Shown in pieces: positions 1-10,101 of a DNA stretch of 64,000 bases (positions are counted from its first letter, which is position 1; each line of letters starts with the position of its first letter). Both the position numbers and the translations under genes were made by a program. Below the pieces are notes generated by a model. The model did not search any database, was not told the origin of the DNA, and saw only the letters and a list, made by a program, of their open reading frames with translations. The DNA is from Candidatus Nitrosocosmicus franklandus (lineage in GTDB: Archaea > Thermoproteota > Nitrososphaeria > Nitrososphaerales > Nitrososphaeraceae), in the NCBI RefSeq assembly GCF_900696045.1, contig NZ_LR216287.1:124001-188000 (forward strand), read 5' to 3'.

Positions 1-1
1 A

Positions 2-1162
2 GACGGCCTTCTAAGTCCTCCCCATCTTACTCTGCTTAGCGGATGGTTGTTGGTAGCACTTGGAAATTTACGAATTACCAATTTTCGTTTGAATGAATTA
101 AGAGTCAAAAGCCAAAATTTACATGACGATCTTAGCAAAGCAAATCACAATTCTGCTGCTTCAGCTGCTATTACTACTACTACTAAAGCTCATGAAATAA
201 AAGAATTTGATAGTCGTGGTCATGAGCTTGTTGGGGATGATGAACAAAAAGAAGTTCAGGAGGAGAAGGAGGAGGAGAATGATGAGGGCCATTTAATGAA
301 GAAAGGTGAAAAAACCATATTAAAGAATCAAATGCAAAAGAATTATGGTAAACTGATTCCCAACAGTATTATAAATGGGGGACCAAAATTATACAAGCTT
401 CAACTGTTTCTTAATCTTTCAATCCTTTTACTGATCATGTCTGGAATTTTGTACTTTTTCTCACTTCCATTTTCTGAGACGGAATTTTACAATTTCAATC
501 CACCATCTCTTTTGGCATTATTTGTTTACGGACTAGGTTTTCCTATTTTATTCTCGGCATATCTGGTCAAAATTCTTTTGAACTATCCTGATTTAAAAAT
601 AATGGTACCGCTAGTAGGAATCTTTTATGTTATTGTAACTTTAATAACACAGATTTCATCAAACTCATTTCTGGCTGAATATTCGGGTTATTACTTACTA
701 AACCTCATCCCGTTTGTCCTTTTGTATGCGGTCATGGCGAGAAGCAGTAGCAGTAGTAGCAGAAGACACCATCTCAGATTCAAAAATAAATTATTAGATA
801 ATAAGAGTTCACAGTTTCAACAACAACAACAACAACAACAACCGTCACCAAATCCAGACAATAAAAAAATAATGAATGTTATTTTCTCTCACATACCATC
901 ATCGTCTAATTTCAAATATCTTGCTCTTGCCACGACATTTGGATTACTTTCATATTCACTTTGTTTTCCACTGAATACTTATGTTTATAATGAAGAGTTG
1001 TACGGATATCTCATATACCAAAATTTGGTAGTAAAGGTTTATCAGGAAATCTTTTTTGAGAATTATGTTATTATAGCGGCCATGTCGGTTGCTGGTGGGT
1101 TCTTAGGGTATATGATTCTGCACATAACCAAATCCATGAGGATCCAAAACCATACAAGATAG
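2..1162 (+). CDS. Multi-pass membrane protein, 5' end outside the window
   Basis: Function not recognised. A TTG at 47 could start a 371-residue protein, but the frame stays open to the window edge and encodes a hydrophobic stretch (LLSPPHLTLLSGWLLVALGN), so the gene probably begins upstream. A charged, acidic low-complexity segment (about residues 30-110 from the TTG) is followed by six or so membrane helices. A long polar loop between helices 4 and 5 holds a serine run and a glutamine run encoded by a CAA microsatellite near 819-842. The polar segments are probably cytoplasmic or surface linkers. No catalytic motif is visible. Confidence 0.7.
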   Translation, partial: DGLLSPPHLTLLSGWLLVALGNLRITNFRLNELRVKSQNLHDDLSKANHNSAASAAITTTTKAHEIKEFDSRGHELVGDDEQKEVQEEKEEENDEGHLMKKGEKTILKNQMQKNYGKLIPNSIINGGPKLYKLQLFLNLSILLLIMSGILYFFSLPFSETEFYNFNPPSLLALFVYGLGFPILFSAYLVKILLNYPDLKIMVPLVGIFYVIVTLITQISSNSFLAEYSGYYLLNLIPFVLLYAVMARSSSSSSRRHHLRFKNKLLDNKSSQFQQQQQQQQPSPNPDNKKIMNVIFSHIPSSSNFKYLALATTFGLLSYSLCFPLNTYVYNEELYGYLIYQNLVVKVYQEIFFENYVIIAAMSVAGGFLGYMILHITKSMRIQNHTR

Positions 1163-1320
1163 ATGAATCCGTATTGTATCTACGGCTACCACCACCGCCA
1201 CCACCAGTAGTAGTAATAATAGAGTAGTCAATCAAGTCCCAAATCAAATAAAAAGACAAAAGTGAAATTGATGGCTGCTAGATAACAAGACTTAATTTTT
1301 TGTAATATTTAAAGGTCCAT

Positions 1321-1728
1321 ATGAACAAGGGTATTGGCCCTCTGCCTGACGTCTCTGAAATGTTGTCCAAGTCTAAAGAAGACAGGATCGTTAGCTATAG
1401 GAGGTTTTTTGCAGATTTGAGATTGAGCAGGCTTTATTTTCACTTAACCGTACTCGACTATTTCTCTGGCATGGATAACCCAGATAACAAGAATAATTTT
1501 TCTAAAGAGCTGGAGGATTTTGTTTCTTATTATGATGGAGTAAAGCTTTGGTTAGATAATCTGACCAACGAAAAGAGCATTTATGAAGAATTCCGAGACC
1601 AATGTTTGCAAGAGATAAAGGCGATCAAGGTCATTATTCAAACTTATGAAGATAGAATGAAACAATCTTTGACTGACTCTACTTCGACTTCATCTTCTAC
1701 CTCGGATATGACATCTGTGAAGGACTAG
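1321..1728 (+). CDS. Hypothetical soluble helical protein, 135 aa
   Basis: I do not recognise the family. The sequence is predicted mostly alpha-helical (many Lys, Glu, Leu, with FADLRLSRLYFHLTVLDYF near residue 30) and ends in a Ser/Thr-rich tail. There is no signal peptide or membrane segment. The ATG follows directly on an AT-rich stretch (aatatttaaaggtccat), which suits a short leader. The gene converges on the next one, and the two stop codons overlap within the tetranucleotide CTAG at 1725-1728. Confidence 0.65.
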   Translation: MNKGIGPLPDVSEMLSKSKEDRIVSYRRFFADLRLSRLYFHLTVLDYFSGMDNPDNKNNFSKELEDFVSYYDGVKLWLDNLTNEKSIYEEFRDQCLQEIKAIKVIIQTYEDRMKQSLTDSTSTSSSTSDMTSVKD

Positions 1729-2117
1729 ATATCATCATATCTATCTGGATCCAAAGGTTTCAAAAAACTAAGAACGTTTTTGATTATTTTTTCATGATCG
1801 GCGTCTTTTTCAAGAGATAACCTGATTATATGGTCAGTGATAGGAAAAGATAGCATTTTTACTTTTTTTCTTACAGTCATTGAGTAAAGTACCTCTCCTA
1901 GTTTGGGATCAAAATCTGTATGTAATTTAGATATAAGTGCAAATTCCATATACATTTTAATGGACTCGGTTTCACTTTCTAGGGACATAATTCCAGGTCG
2001 CATTCCACCATAGACCAGTCTACCCAAATCATTTATGATTCCTACAAATCTTATTTTCTTGTCTATTCCAAGGATAAATTCATAAATTTCTTTATAGTTT
2101 AAGCCTTCTTTCACCAT
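1725..2117 (-). CDS. DUF6659-like small protein
   Basis: The sequence KKIRFVGIINDLGRLVYGG followed by a beta-rich domain looks like the small proteins of ammonia-oxidising archaea that I recall as DUF6659; this is from memory of the pattern and no search was run. The function is unknown. The fold may be roadblock/PAS-like, since a 'what does this sense' opening (IRFVGIINDLGRL) is followed by a helix and strands. A GTG at 2126 is possible, but the ATG at 2117 is preferred because GGTGAT lies just upstream. The stop overlaps that of the convergent neighbour. Confidence 0.7.
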   Translation of the reverse strand: MVKEGLNYKEIYEFILGIDKKIRFVGIINDLGRLVYGGMRPGIMSLESETESIKMYMEFALISKLHTDFDPKLGEVLYSMTVRKKVKMLSFPITDHIIRLSLEKDADHEKIIKNVLSFLKPLDPDRYDDI

Positions 2118-3115
<998 letters not shown>

Positions 3116-3682
3116 ATGCCACGGGGAATCAAAGTATTAATCGCAAGTGGAATTCTCTTCTTGATAGCTATAATTGTCTTCTTTGCATGGGGAACGTCCT
3201 TTAGCGAGATGTTTGTACAAAATAATCAAAGCATTTCGACTAATCAAATCACTCTCGCACCTCAAGAATCATACAATTCTAGTGTCACGATAGATTCTCC
3301 TTCAAAACTGCTGACAATAACTATTGACGCAGTCAATAGTGACCAGATTGTTCTCAAGCAACTGGTAATTGACCCCGACGGCAAAGTTGTTTCTAATTCT
3401 ACTTTTCAAAAAACTTATTTTTCTACAATAACACCTGAGGTAACAGGGATTTATCGGTTTTCTGTAACTAATATGGACAACAACGATGATGCCACTATGT
3501 ACATCTTCTTTGGTAATTTGCCGTTTTTAAATGAATCTGGACAAATTGAATTTACCGTCTTTGCAGGTCTTATCGCTGGAGTAATATTGTTTATAGCCGG
3601 AATTGTTACTATGATTATAGGGATTATCTTGTACATTAAAGACAGGAATCAAGAAAAATACAGAGGTTTTATTCCAAGGTAA
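3116..3682 (+). CDS. Membrane-anchored extracytoplasmic protein, two TM helices
   Basis: Residues 6-26 form an N-terminal membrane helix (KVLIASGILFLIAIIVFFAWG). A beta-rich outer domain of about 110 residues follows, with several N-glycosylation-type NxS/T sites. A second helix near 146-172 ends in a short basic cytoplasmic tail. The outer domain (PDGKVVSNSTF, GIYRFSVTNMDN) reads like an Ig-like or GOLD-like beta sandwich of the kind that follows 'pre-peptidase' patterns, but I cannot assign a function. ATG start with a TATA-like tract (aaattatatttgag) about 30 bases upstream. Confidence 0.7.
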   Translation: MPRGIKVLIASGILFLIAIIVFFAWGTSFSEMFVQNNQSISTNQITLAPQESYNSSVTIDSPSKLLTITIDAVNSDQIVLKQLVIDPDGKVVSNSTFQKTYFSTITPEVTGIYRFSVTNMDNNDDATMYIFFGNLPFLNESGQIEFTVFAGLIAGVILFIAGIVTMIIGIILYIKDRNQEKYRGFIPR

Positions 3683-4006
3683 AAAAGATTATTGATTCAC
3701 TACTATGTTGTATTTTAAGACAGATCGACCACTTTTTTTCTTGCAGAAAAATAAGTTTTCGTCAGGATTCCTAATTTCTAGATATTTAGGAAACTTGGAA
3801 GTACATTTACTGCACAATCATCTCGTCCTGGCAAAAGACAAAGTAAGCGAGATAGTGGTATGGGTAGCAGTAGTAGTAGTAGTACCAACCACTGAAATAG
3901 TGTACCGAAATAACAACTATGTAACAATAGTCGTTGCAGAAAAAACAAAAAAAATCAGCTTGTCAATTAGAATCCTTTTCTATTAGAACCCTCATAATAA
4001 TAAACA
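3683..4006. other. Spacer without a credible gene
   Basis: An open frame at 3705-3986 (+) exists, but its product is compositionally odd (a run of valines from AGT/TAG repeats near 3870-3890) and has no family resemblance, so I do not call it. Nothing else is seen. Confidence 0.4.
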
Positions 4007-4627
4007 TTGGAAGACAACAAGATTTTGGAAAGTATGTTTCCTTCTGACATACTTCCAAAGGTTTATCCAAAAGAGGTCATCCCACAAGAAAAATCAGAGA
4101 TCGATGAAATTCTAAATAGTAATATATTCAACGTCATGCTCAACCGAAGATCCCAGAGAAAATTCGAAGATAAGGAAATAGAAAGTTGGAAAATTGATAT
4201 AATATTTGCTGCAGCTGACACCGCTCCTACTGCCGGTGGTTTTCAGGGATTTGAAATTTACCATGTTGTCAATGAGCAAAAAAAACAAGATCTTGTCAAA
4301 GCTGCAAATAACCAACCATACGTGCAGGCTCCACTAGTACTTGTGTTTTGTATGAATCCTGATAGAATTAAACTGAAATTTAGCTTTGAGATATTGCACA
4401 AGTTTTCAATACAGGATGCCACCTTGGCAGCGGGGTACGCTCAACTTGCCGCTCATGCTTTGGGATTAAGCTCGATTTGGATAGGAATGATAAATGAGGA
4501 TATGGTCAAAAGTGTAATAGGAACAGATTTACAGCCATCTTCAATTCTCTGCATCGGATATCCAAAAAAGATGTTAATGCCAAAACCAAAGAGAAACTTG
4601 ACCGATTTGATTCATACAGTTCAATAA
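4007..4627 (+). CDS. Nitroreductase family protein
   Basis: FMN-dependent NAD(P)H oxidoreductase of the nitroreductase fold, probably reducing a quinone, nitro compound or flavin-type substrate. The FMN-phosphate-binding signature is near residue 46 (LNRRSQRKFEDKEI). The central AAADTAPTAGGFQGFEIY segment and the later DATLAAGYAQLAAHALGLSS helix are typical of the family. At 206 residues it has normal length. The start is a TTG at 4007 (an ATG ten codons later is the alternative). It is monocistronic, followed by a long pyrimidine tract. The physiological substrate cannot be read from sequence. Confidence 0.88.
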   Translation: MEDNKILESMFPSDILPKVYPKEVIPQEKSEIDEILNSNIFNVMLNRRSQRKFEDKEIESWKIDIIFAAADTAPTAGGFQGFEIYHVVNEQKKQDLVKAANNQPYVQAPLVLVFCMNPDRIKLKFSFEILHKFSIQDATLAAGYAQLAAHALGLSSIWIGMINEDMVKSVIGTDLQPSSILCIGYPKKMLMPKPKRNLTDLIHTVQ

Positions 4628-4637
4628 TAAATCAAAG

Positions 4638-4702
4638 TTTTTTCCTTTCTCTTCCACTTCTTCTTCCACTTCTTCTTCCTCTTCTTCCTCCTTTTTCTCT
4701 AG
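4638..4702 (+). terminator. Pyrimidine-rich tract after the nitroreductase gene
   Basis: A 65-base stretch of almost only T and C (TTTTTTCC then repeated CTTCTT units) begins 10 bases after the nitroreductase stop. T-rich tracts terminate archaeal transcription, so this is a probable terminator; the CTT repetition is also a microsatellite. Confidence 0.45.
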
Positions 4703-4925
4703 AGCGCTCTTGAAATTAGTACTATAGTTAGTTACTAACTAATTGTTACAAATCAATACTACACAATTATAGCATTTTTTATTGTATTATTTTCGAATTC
4801 AAAAGCCTTTGCAAAGCTAGAAGAATTAAAGTTATGATAATTGTAAATCGAGGATTAAAGTTTATTATTGCTGTAAATAAAATTAAAAATTGTTACTTAA
4901 AATATTATCAACAAAAAATTAGAGT

Positions 4926-5459
4926 TTATGGATTTTTGTACAAGGCTGTATAGGGCAAATCAAATGATTCGTATAGTTCTGCAACGTTAGATGCTTTGTT
5001 TTGCAATTTTTGGTTGTTGAACTTGAATTCATCTTGAATAACTTTGACTGAATCAGTTTTATCATCTTGTTGATTACTCTTGTTGGTTTTCAATGGTTTG
5101 TCATTATCAAAGCCCTTGTTTAGATTGATTGGTTTTATGATGTTGTCCTTTGGATCTGCCGTTGCTGGAGAAGTGTTGACTATATTTTGTGGTTGGGCAT
5201 TTGTGCTACTGCTACTGCTACTGCTTGAGTTATTTCCTTCATCTTCATCTTCATCTTCATTAGCACATGATGTAGTATCATTGTTCATTTCAGTATCCTT
5301 AGAGTCATTATCCACTTCAGCGCTGCAGTCAACATTTTCACTTTGAGCCATAACTGAGGAGGTTACTGGACTTAATCCCATAGAAATCGCCATCGAAAAT
5401 ATTGCTACTACTAGAAGAATACCTGCGTTTTTTGTAGAAAAGGTTTTAGTACTGGTCAT
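4926..5459 (-). CDS. Secreted acidic low-complexity protein
   Basis: A signal peptide at residues 13-38 (ILLVVAIFSMAISMGLSPV, then VMAQ) suggests export. The mature chain is acidic and repetitive (Asp/Glu runs near 70, a Ser run near 78-85), and the last 40 residues look folded (VIQDEFKFNNQKLQNKASNV). Two cysteines (about 45 and 65) could form a disulfide. A TATA-like box (ttataataaat, 5489-5499) sits about 30-40 bases upstream of the ATG. No known family; probably a surface or matrix protein. Confidence 0.7.
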   Translation of the reverse strand: MTSTKTFSTKNAGILLVVAIFSMAISMGLSPVTSSVMAQSENVDCSAEVDNDSKDTEMNNDTTSCANEDEDEDEGNNSSSSSSSSTNAQPQNIVNTSPATADPKDNIIKPINLNKGFDNDKPLKTNKSNQQDDKTDSVKVIQDEFKFNNQKLQNKASNVAELYESFDLPYTALYKNP

Positions 5460-5975
5460 AGACTAATTGATCTTCCGCTTCATAATTTATAATAAATTTG
5501 AATAATGTTGCAGTAAAAAATTGCTAACCAAAAGAGCTTCTTTATTCATCCAATCTAATCCTATCGAAGAAATCACCCCATGACGGTGTGATAACTTGAT
5601 TATAGGGGAATTTTATCTAAAATTTCACCTAATTAATCTTCTTGTTTTTCTTTGCAATATAATGAGAGGCAATAGATAGTCCATCTTAATCCATTCCCTA
5701 TTCTCCCCCTTCTTCTGCCCCTTCTCCCCGTTCTTCTTTTCTGTTACTTGATTTTCGATAAAGCAAAGATGAACAGAATTGTTGTCACAATTTAAGACTC
5801 TTGGAGTAAACTAATAATATTGTAATCGGTCTTTTTAGTAGTATTAGTAACACAAGGAGTAGCAATAGTAATACTAGTAATAGTAGGAGATAATTTGGTT
5901 TTACTACTGAATTAGCAAAGAGTCGATTTTGTGTTAGTTATTAATAACCAAAATAACAAGGATTTATTTTAGCGC
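5460..5975. other. Spacer with low-complexity tracts
   Basis: No gene seen. It contains a C/T-rich tract (about 5695-5745) and an AGT/AAT-rich stretch (about 5840-5890). The left end holds the promoter of the secreted protein on the minus strand, and the right end that of the following small gene. Confidence 0.4.
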
Positions 5976-6236
5976 ATGCGTAATATACTGTCTAGATCTC
6001 ACATGACTGATAATTGGAATGTAGGAATCAAATTAAGCGAGGCTGAAATAAAGAAATTAGAAGCAATAGTTGAGGATTTATTTGAGTCAAAGGCAGTAGA
6101 TTCAAAAGATATCCAGGATTTTTTAAGGTTCACCGTCTTTATCGTATTTGATGAAGCTGACAAAAACAAAGAGTCTCTTCGGAAATTCTACAAGTCAAAT
6201 TTACAAAAATACAATATTTATAAATCTAAAAGATAA
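5976..6236 (+). CDS. Hypothetical small helical protein, 77-86 aa
   Basis: The family is not recognised. The product is charged and helical (LSEAEIKKLEAIVEDLF, then a conserved-looking FLRFTVFIVFDEADKNKESLRKF), with no membrane segment. Two starts are possible: ATG at 5976, or ATG at 6003 giving MTDNWNVG. The AT-rich box near 5962-5970 is better placed for the second, so the true protein may be 77 residues. It is monocistronic. Confidence 0.6.
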   Translation: MRNILSRSHMTDNWNVGIKLSEAEIKKLEAIVEDLFESKAVDSKDIQDFLRFTVFIVFDEADKNKESLRKFYKSNLQKYNIYKSKR

Positions 6237-6340
6237 TGATTTTTTTGTTAGAATTATAAACATGAATTTAAGATTGTTTGATCGTCAATATCTTTCCTTA
6301 TTTGTCGTCGTATTTTGTACATTTTCTTGCTAAAGTGTTG

Positions 6341-7324
6341 TTAGTAGTGGAATACGGTGTCTCCTATTGTTTTCTTCCAGTCTGAACGAATACCTGGTTT
6401 TCCCTTTAATTTTTCGACATAATTGAATGCAGACAAGCCAGCAGCAGCACCATCACCACATGCAGCAACGATCTGCTTATATGGAATGTTAGTTGCATCA
6501 CCGGCTGCAAATATAGCAGGATGTGTAGTCTTACCACCATCGGTAACTTCAATTTCGCCCTTAGTGTTTATCTTTATCAAGTGTTTGACAAAGTCTAGGT
6601 TTATTTTTGATCCCATTTCAATAAACAATCCATCCACATCCAAAGTTTTACTTGAACCCGTACTATCTTTAATTTGAATTTGCTGTAATGCGTTAGAACC
6701 CTTTACTGATGTAACTGAGCTATTGGGTACAAGCTCCACATTGTTTTTTCTTTTGAGTGATTCAATCATTTCTTTGTCACCTCCAAGCTGACCTCCTCTA
6801 TAAATTAGGTACACTTTGGAGGCCATTCTTGAGAGTAAAATTCCTGACTCAAGCAGGTAGCCTCCCACACCTACTGTTGCCGTTACCCTTCCCTGATAGA
6901 AAGGTGCGTCGCACTTTGTACAATAGTGGACTCCTTTGTTTTGATACTGAACTTCATTTTCCACCCCCAAATTATTTGGAACCTTACCTGGAGCCAACAC
7001 TAGAGCCTTAGTAAGGTATTCGGCCCTAACGGTTTTTATCCTTAAATCGGTAGTGCCTTCGATTTCTTCTACCTTTTGTACTGTGTCATAGGTCATTTCA
7101 CCACCAAAGGTCAAATATTGATTCTCTAGTGTTTTAGCAAGCAAAGGTCCGCTAGACATTATCGTTCCAGGATAATTTTCCAATTTAGGGATCAGGTTTA
7201 ATTGTCCTCCCAAATCCTTTGTAATCAGCATACATTTGGCTCTTTGTCTTGCAACAAATATGCCAGCTGATAGACCAGCGGGACCGGCTCCTACTACTAC
7301 AATTTCGTATTGTTCAACACTCAA
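6341..7324 (-). CDS. trxB: Thioredoxin-reductase-like FAD oxidoreductase
   Basis: Flavoprotein disulfide reductase of the low-molecular-weight thioredoxin reductase type. The FAD dinucleotide motif is at residues 12-17 (GAGPAG), the redox-active cysteines at 135-138 (CTKC), and the second FAD motif near 275 (FAAGDATN). Length (327 aa) is normal. The NADPH half is unusual: the Rossmann motif reads GVGGYLLES and the arginine patch HRRxxxR is replaced by YRGGQLGG, so NADPH may not be the electron donor. The upstream stand-alone Lrp/AsnC domain gene is on the same strand 79 bases away. Electrons presumably go to a thioredoxin elsewhere in the genome. Confidence 0.88.
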   Translation of the reverse strand: MSVEQYEIVVVGAGPAGLSAGIFVARQRAKCMLITKDLGGQLNLIPKLENYPGTIMSSGPLLAKTLENQYLTFGGEMTYDTVQKVEEIEGTTDLRIKTVRAEYLTKALVLAPGKVPNNLGVENEVQYQNKGVHYCTKCDAPFYQGRVTATVGVGGYLLESGILLSRMASKVYLIYRGGQLGGDKEMIESLKRKNNVELVPNSSVTSVKGSNALQQIQIKDSTGSSKTLDVDGLFIEMGSKINLDFVKHLIKINTKGEIEVTDGGKTTHPAIFAAGDATNIPYKQIVAACGDGAAAGLSAFNYVEKLKGKPGIRSDWKKTIGDTVFHY

Positions 7325-7403
7325 TTACGATCTTACCTTCTCCAAACAAAAATTGCACTTGTATTACTATTTGTAGTACTGTTATTACTGCTTTCCATTC
7401 GTC

Positions 7404-7634
7404 CTAACCAACTGAAATCAAAGTTGTAAGGTTCTCTATACCATCTATCTTTCCAAGCTTTTCATCTATTTCGCTCTTGATTTTTTGTAAATCATCTGAT
7501 TCAAATATTACCAGTAGATCATAAATACCATAAACTGATTTGACTTCTCTTACCGTGGATAATTGTTTAACCTCATCTATAATACTACTTTGTTTTTTAT
7601 AATTTACATTCAACAATACATAGGCTTCACTCAT
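7404..7634 (-). CDS. Stand-alone Lrp/AsnC ligand-binding (RAM) domain protein
   Basis: At 76 residues this equals only the C-terminal effector domain of Lrp/AsnC regulators, with no helix-turn-helix. The beta-alpha-beta pattern is clear: AYVLLNVNY, the helix with IIDEVKQL, VREVKSVYGIYDLLVIFES, and ENLTTLISVG at the end. Such stand-alone domains assemble into oligomers and bind amino acids or similar effectors. The gene precedes the thioredoxin reductase gene on the same strand and may be co-transcribed with it. The ligand is unknown. Confidence 0.88.
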   Translation of the reverse strand: MSEAYVLLNVNYKKQSSIIDEVKQLSTVREVKSVYGIYDLLVIFESDDLQKIKSEIDEKLGKIDGIENLTTLISVG

Positions 7635-7736
7635 TTTCTATATCTTGGAATTAATCTTTGGTCTTTGTTAATAAATCTTGGTGAGGCAGGAATAATTACT
7701 CCAACTCTTTAAAATTTTTTACAAAAAATCGCATAA

Positions 7737-8585
7737 TTAATTAAAAGTTTCTAGATTTTTTATAAATTCTAATCCTGATTTTATATGAGTTTGATAGTCA
7801 GAATCTGAAATTGTTGGTTCAAAACTGATATAACCCAAGTAAGAAATTTCTTTTAGCGATTGTACTATACTCTTAAAATCAATATGGCCCTGGCCGGGCA
7901 TTTTTCTGTTGTTATCGGCAAAGTGCATATGAACAAGCCTTTGACCGACATCATTATTAGCTCGTAATATGGTCTTTCTGAAAGAGTCTTCTTCTATGTT
8001 CATGTGAAATGTGTCTAACATAAGCTTCAGGTGTGGACAGTTTTTAAGCAGAATCAAAGTGTCATCATAGTTGCAGCAGTAGGGAGTTGAGTAACGATTA
8101 AGCGGTTCTAAAACTAATTGCACGTCATTGTCCTTTGCAATCGACGATAGCTCATTTAAAATTGGTATACTATTATAAAGTAATCTGGTCTTTTCATCTT
8201 TGGCTACATTACTGTGTGTAACATCAAGATAATTTATCGGATCGGATAATAGGCAAATGTTGATTTGGGTTCCTCCCAAGTATCTGCAAAGATCAATACA
8301 TTTTAAAACATAATCTCTTGTATATTTTACCATGCTTTGATCGTTACTTAACAATCTTCTTTTCCAACCATTAGTACTAGATTTGCCCCACATACCCGTC
8401 AGACCTATAATGCGAAAATTAAATGTAGAAAAAATATCTTTATAGAATTTTTTGTTGACTTCGTCAGGTTCTCCAAACATTTCTAAATTTTGGAAACCAA
8501 TCTGACTTAGATTTGAAAGTGTTTCATCGACATCCTCTTTTAGCCTTAAAAAGGATGATAATGTTATTGAATAAGAAAAAGCCAT
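7737..8585 (-). CDS. Sugar-phosphate isomerase/epimerase, TIM barrel (ebo-like module)
   Basis: Xylose-isomerase-like TIM barrel, closest in pattern to D-tagatose/psicose 3-epimerases: the metal and catalytic acids lie in LVLEPLNRYST, LMLDTFHMNIEE, HMHFADNNRKMPGQGHIDF and YISFEP. It should interconvert a ketose, inosose or related polyol using a divalent metal. It follows the EboF-like phosphatase gene with a 40-base gap, so the two probably form one transcript. In bacterial ebo modules a TIM-barrel protein (EboE) accompanies the phosphatase; this one is shorter than EboE as I remember it (about 280 versus about 390 residues), so it is a functional analogue at best. Confidence 0.85.
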   Translation of the reverse strand: MAFSYSITLSSFLRLKEDVDETLSNLSQIGFQNLEMFGEPDEVNKKFYKDIFSTFNFRIIGLTGMWGKSSTNGWKRRLLSNDQSMVKYTRDYVLKCIDLCRYLGGTQINICLLSDPINYLDVTHSNVAKDEKTRLLYNSIPILNELSSIAKDNDVQLVLEPLNRYSTPYCCNYDDTLILLKNCPHLKLMLDTFHMNIEEDSFRKTILRANNDVGQRLVHMHFADNNRKMPGQGHIDFKSIVQSLKEISYLGYISFEPTISDSDYQTHIKSGLEFIKNLETFN

Positions 8586-8625
8586 TTTAAAAATAAAGGT
8601 ATTGTTTATTTATTTATTGGATCTT

Positions 8626-10101
8626 TTATATAAAATTATTATTTGTAACCAGCCTGAATACATCTAAACAGCTAATTATAGGAAGGCCATTGTACTTTTC
8701 TAAAGTAATGTTACTGTCGATTTTTTTATTACTAGCAAAAGCTGCTAGTCCTTCTCCAGTTTCAAGATTATATGGTCGTCCATGAGAACCTTTGATGAGC
8801 TTTACGTTTGTTGAAATGCATTTTCGTTGAGGGTCGATAAAGAGATCAAGTGGATCGTATCCGGGCTTTCTGTGAATGTCCACTGTTTTGGTAAAGGTCG
8901 GAGCTTTATAAATTTGAGGATTTGCCGATCTATTTTCAGTAAGAGAGTCTGTGTTTGAAGTTGGTGGTTCGGTTGTTGTTGTTGTTGTTATTTCTGCCCC
9001 TCTGTCATCATACCACCAGTAATAACTAAACCATTTATCTTTGTCTGAAATTGCAATCAGGTCACCGCTTCTACTATGATTTATTTTTAGATTTACTTTT
9101 TCGTTTTCGTCACATACCTTTTCTATACCTGAAATCTCTTCTAGGGTTTTTTTGATTGAGCTGATTTTTGATTTTCCATTCTTATTGAGGTAAATATGGG
9201 CTATCTGATGGTCGACCATAGCAAAGGCTTCGCTAAATTCAAAATCAATGTATTCTTTATTCTTGATAGTTCTAACCTTTAGTAAACCCTTGTCTCTGAG
9301 GATTCTGTTGATTGGCACAGCGTCAGATACATCGTTAAAGCCGTACTCTGACAGCAAAAGAAATTGTGTTTGATCAAAAATTCCTGCTTTTTTGGTGCTT
9401 TCAACGATAGAGCCTATATAGTTGTCTATCTTTTGTAAATCCTCTTTTACCTGAGTGCTAGATTTACCGTGTTTTTGTGCAGAGTAATCAAGCTGGGGGA
9501 AGTAAGCGTATAACAGGTTTGGCCTTTCATTATCAATGGTATACTGAACGGATTTGGTAATCCACTCTGAGGACTTTATTGAGGCAAACGGACCCCAATA
9601 ATCCATTAAATTAAACTCCCCAATCTTGTCCATAATTTTTTCATAGTAGTTAACAGGCCTTGAGTAACACCATAGATCCATCTTACCTGTCTCTAGGTGA
9701 ATTGGGCGTGGAGAAATAACAATGTCATTATTTGTGTATAGCGAGTTTTGCCAAAATAACATGGCAGTCTTTAACTGATTATTTTTTTCTTTTATGATAT
9801 CCCATGCTTTTTGTGACTGCACAAGATTGGTAGACTGCTCCCAAAATAGGGTCTGGAGGTTTTCTCTGTCAAACATTCCGTTTGAAATTATTCCATGCTC
9901 TTGAGGATATTTACCCGTAGTGATACTTGATTGGACTGTGCATGTTACTGATGGAAAGACTGGCTTCATATATCCAAAATCACCATCATCATTTCCAATT
10001 AAATTTGAAATGTTAGGACACAAATTTGTTTGAGAACTTAGGTGTGAAACATCTAATCCAACAATATCTAGAACAAAAAAATATTTGTTACCTGCTGACA
10101 A
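8626..10101 (-). CDS. EboF-like alkaline phosphatase superfamily protein
   Basis: Nucleotide pyrophosphatase/phosphodiesterase-type member of the alkaline phosphatase superfamily. Metal and nucleophile motifs in order: LDIVGLDVSH (first Asp), PSVTCTVQSS (Thr nucleophile), YFPQLDYSAQKHG (Asp and His), LLSEYGF, AMVDHQIAHIY, and near the end TVDIHRKPGYDPLDLFIDP and IKGSHGR. The last two signatures match what I remember of EboF from ebo clusters. There is no signal peptide, so it is cytoplasmic. A Thr/Pro/Ser-rich insert (about residues 366-395) sits just before the HRKPGYDP motif. The start is a TTG. The TIM-barrel gene follows in the same operon. Confidence 0.85.
   Translation of the reverse strand: MSAGNKYFFVLDIVGLDVSHLSSQTNLCPNISNLIGNDDGDFGYMKPVFPSVTCTVQSSITTGKYPQEHGIISNGMFDRENLQTLFWEQSTNLVQSQKAWDIIKEKNNQLKTAMLFWQNSLYTNNDIVISPRPIHLETGKMDLWCYSRPVNYYEKIMDKIGEFNLMDYWGPFASIKSSEWITKSVQYTIDNERPNLLYAYFPQLDYSAQKHGKSSTQVKEDLQKIDNYIGSIVESTKKAGIFDQTQFLLLSEYGFNDVSDAVPINRILRDKGLLKVRTIKNKEYIDFEFSEAFAMVDHQIAHIYLNKNGKSKISSIKKTLEEISGIEKVCDENEKVNLKINHSRSGDLIAISDKDKWFSYYWWYDDRGAEITTTTTTEPPTSNTDSLTENRSANPQIYKAPTFTKTVDIHRKPGYDPLDLFIDPQRKCISTNVKLIKGSHGRPYNLETGEGLAAFASNKKIDSNITLEKYNGLPIISCLDVFRLVTNNNFI

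Noticed and set aside
3705-3986. 93-codon frame after the membrane protein gene
   Set aside because: Valine run from a trinucleotide repeat, no promoter, no family.
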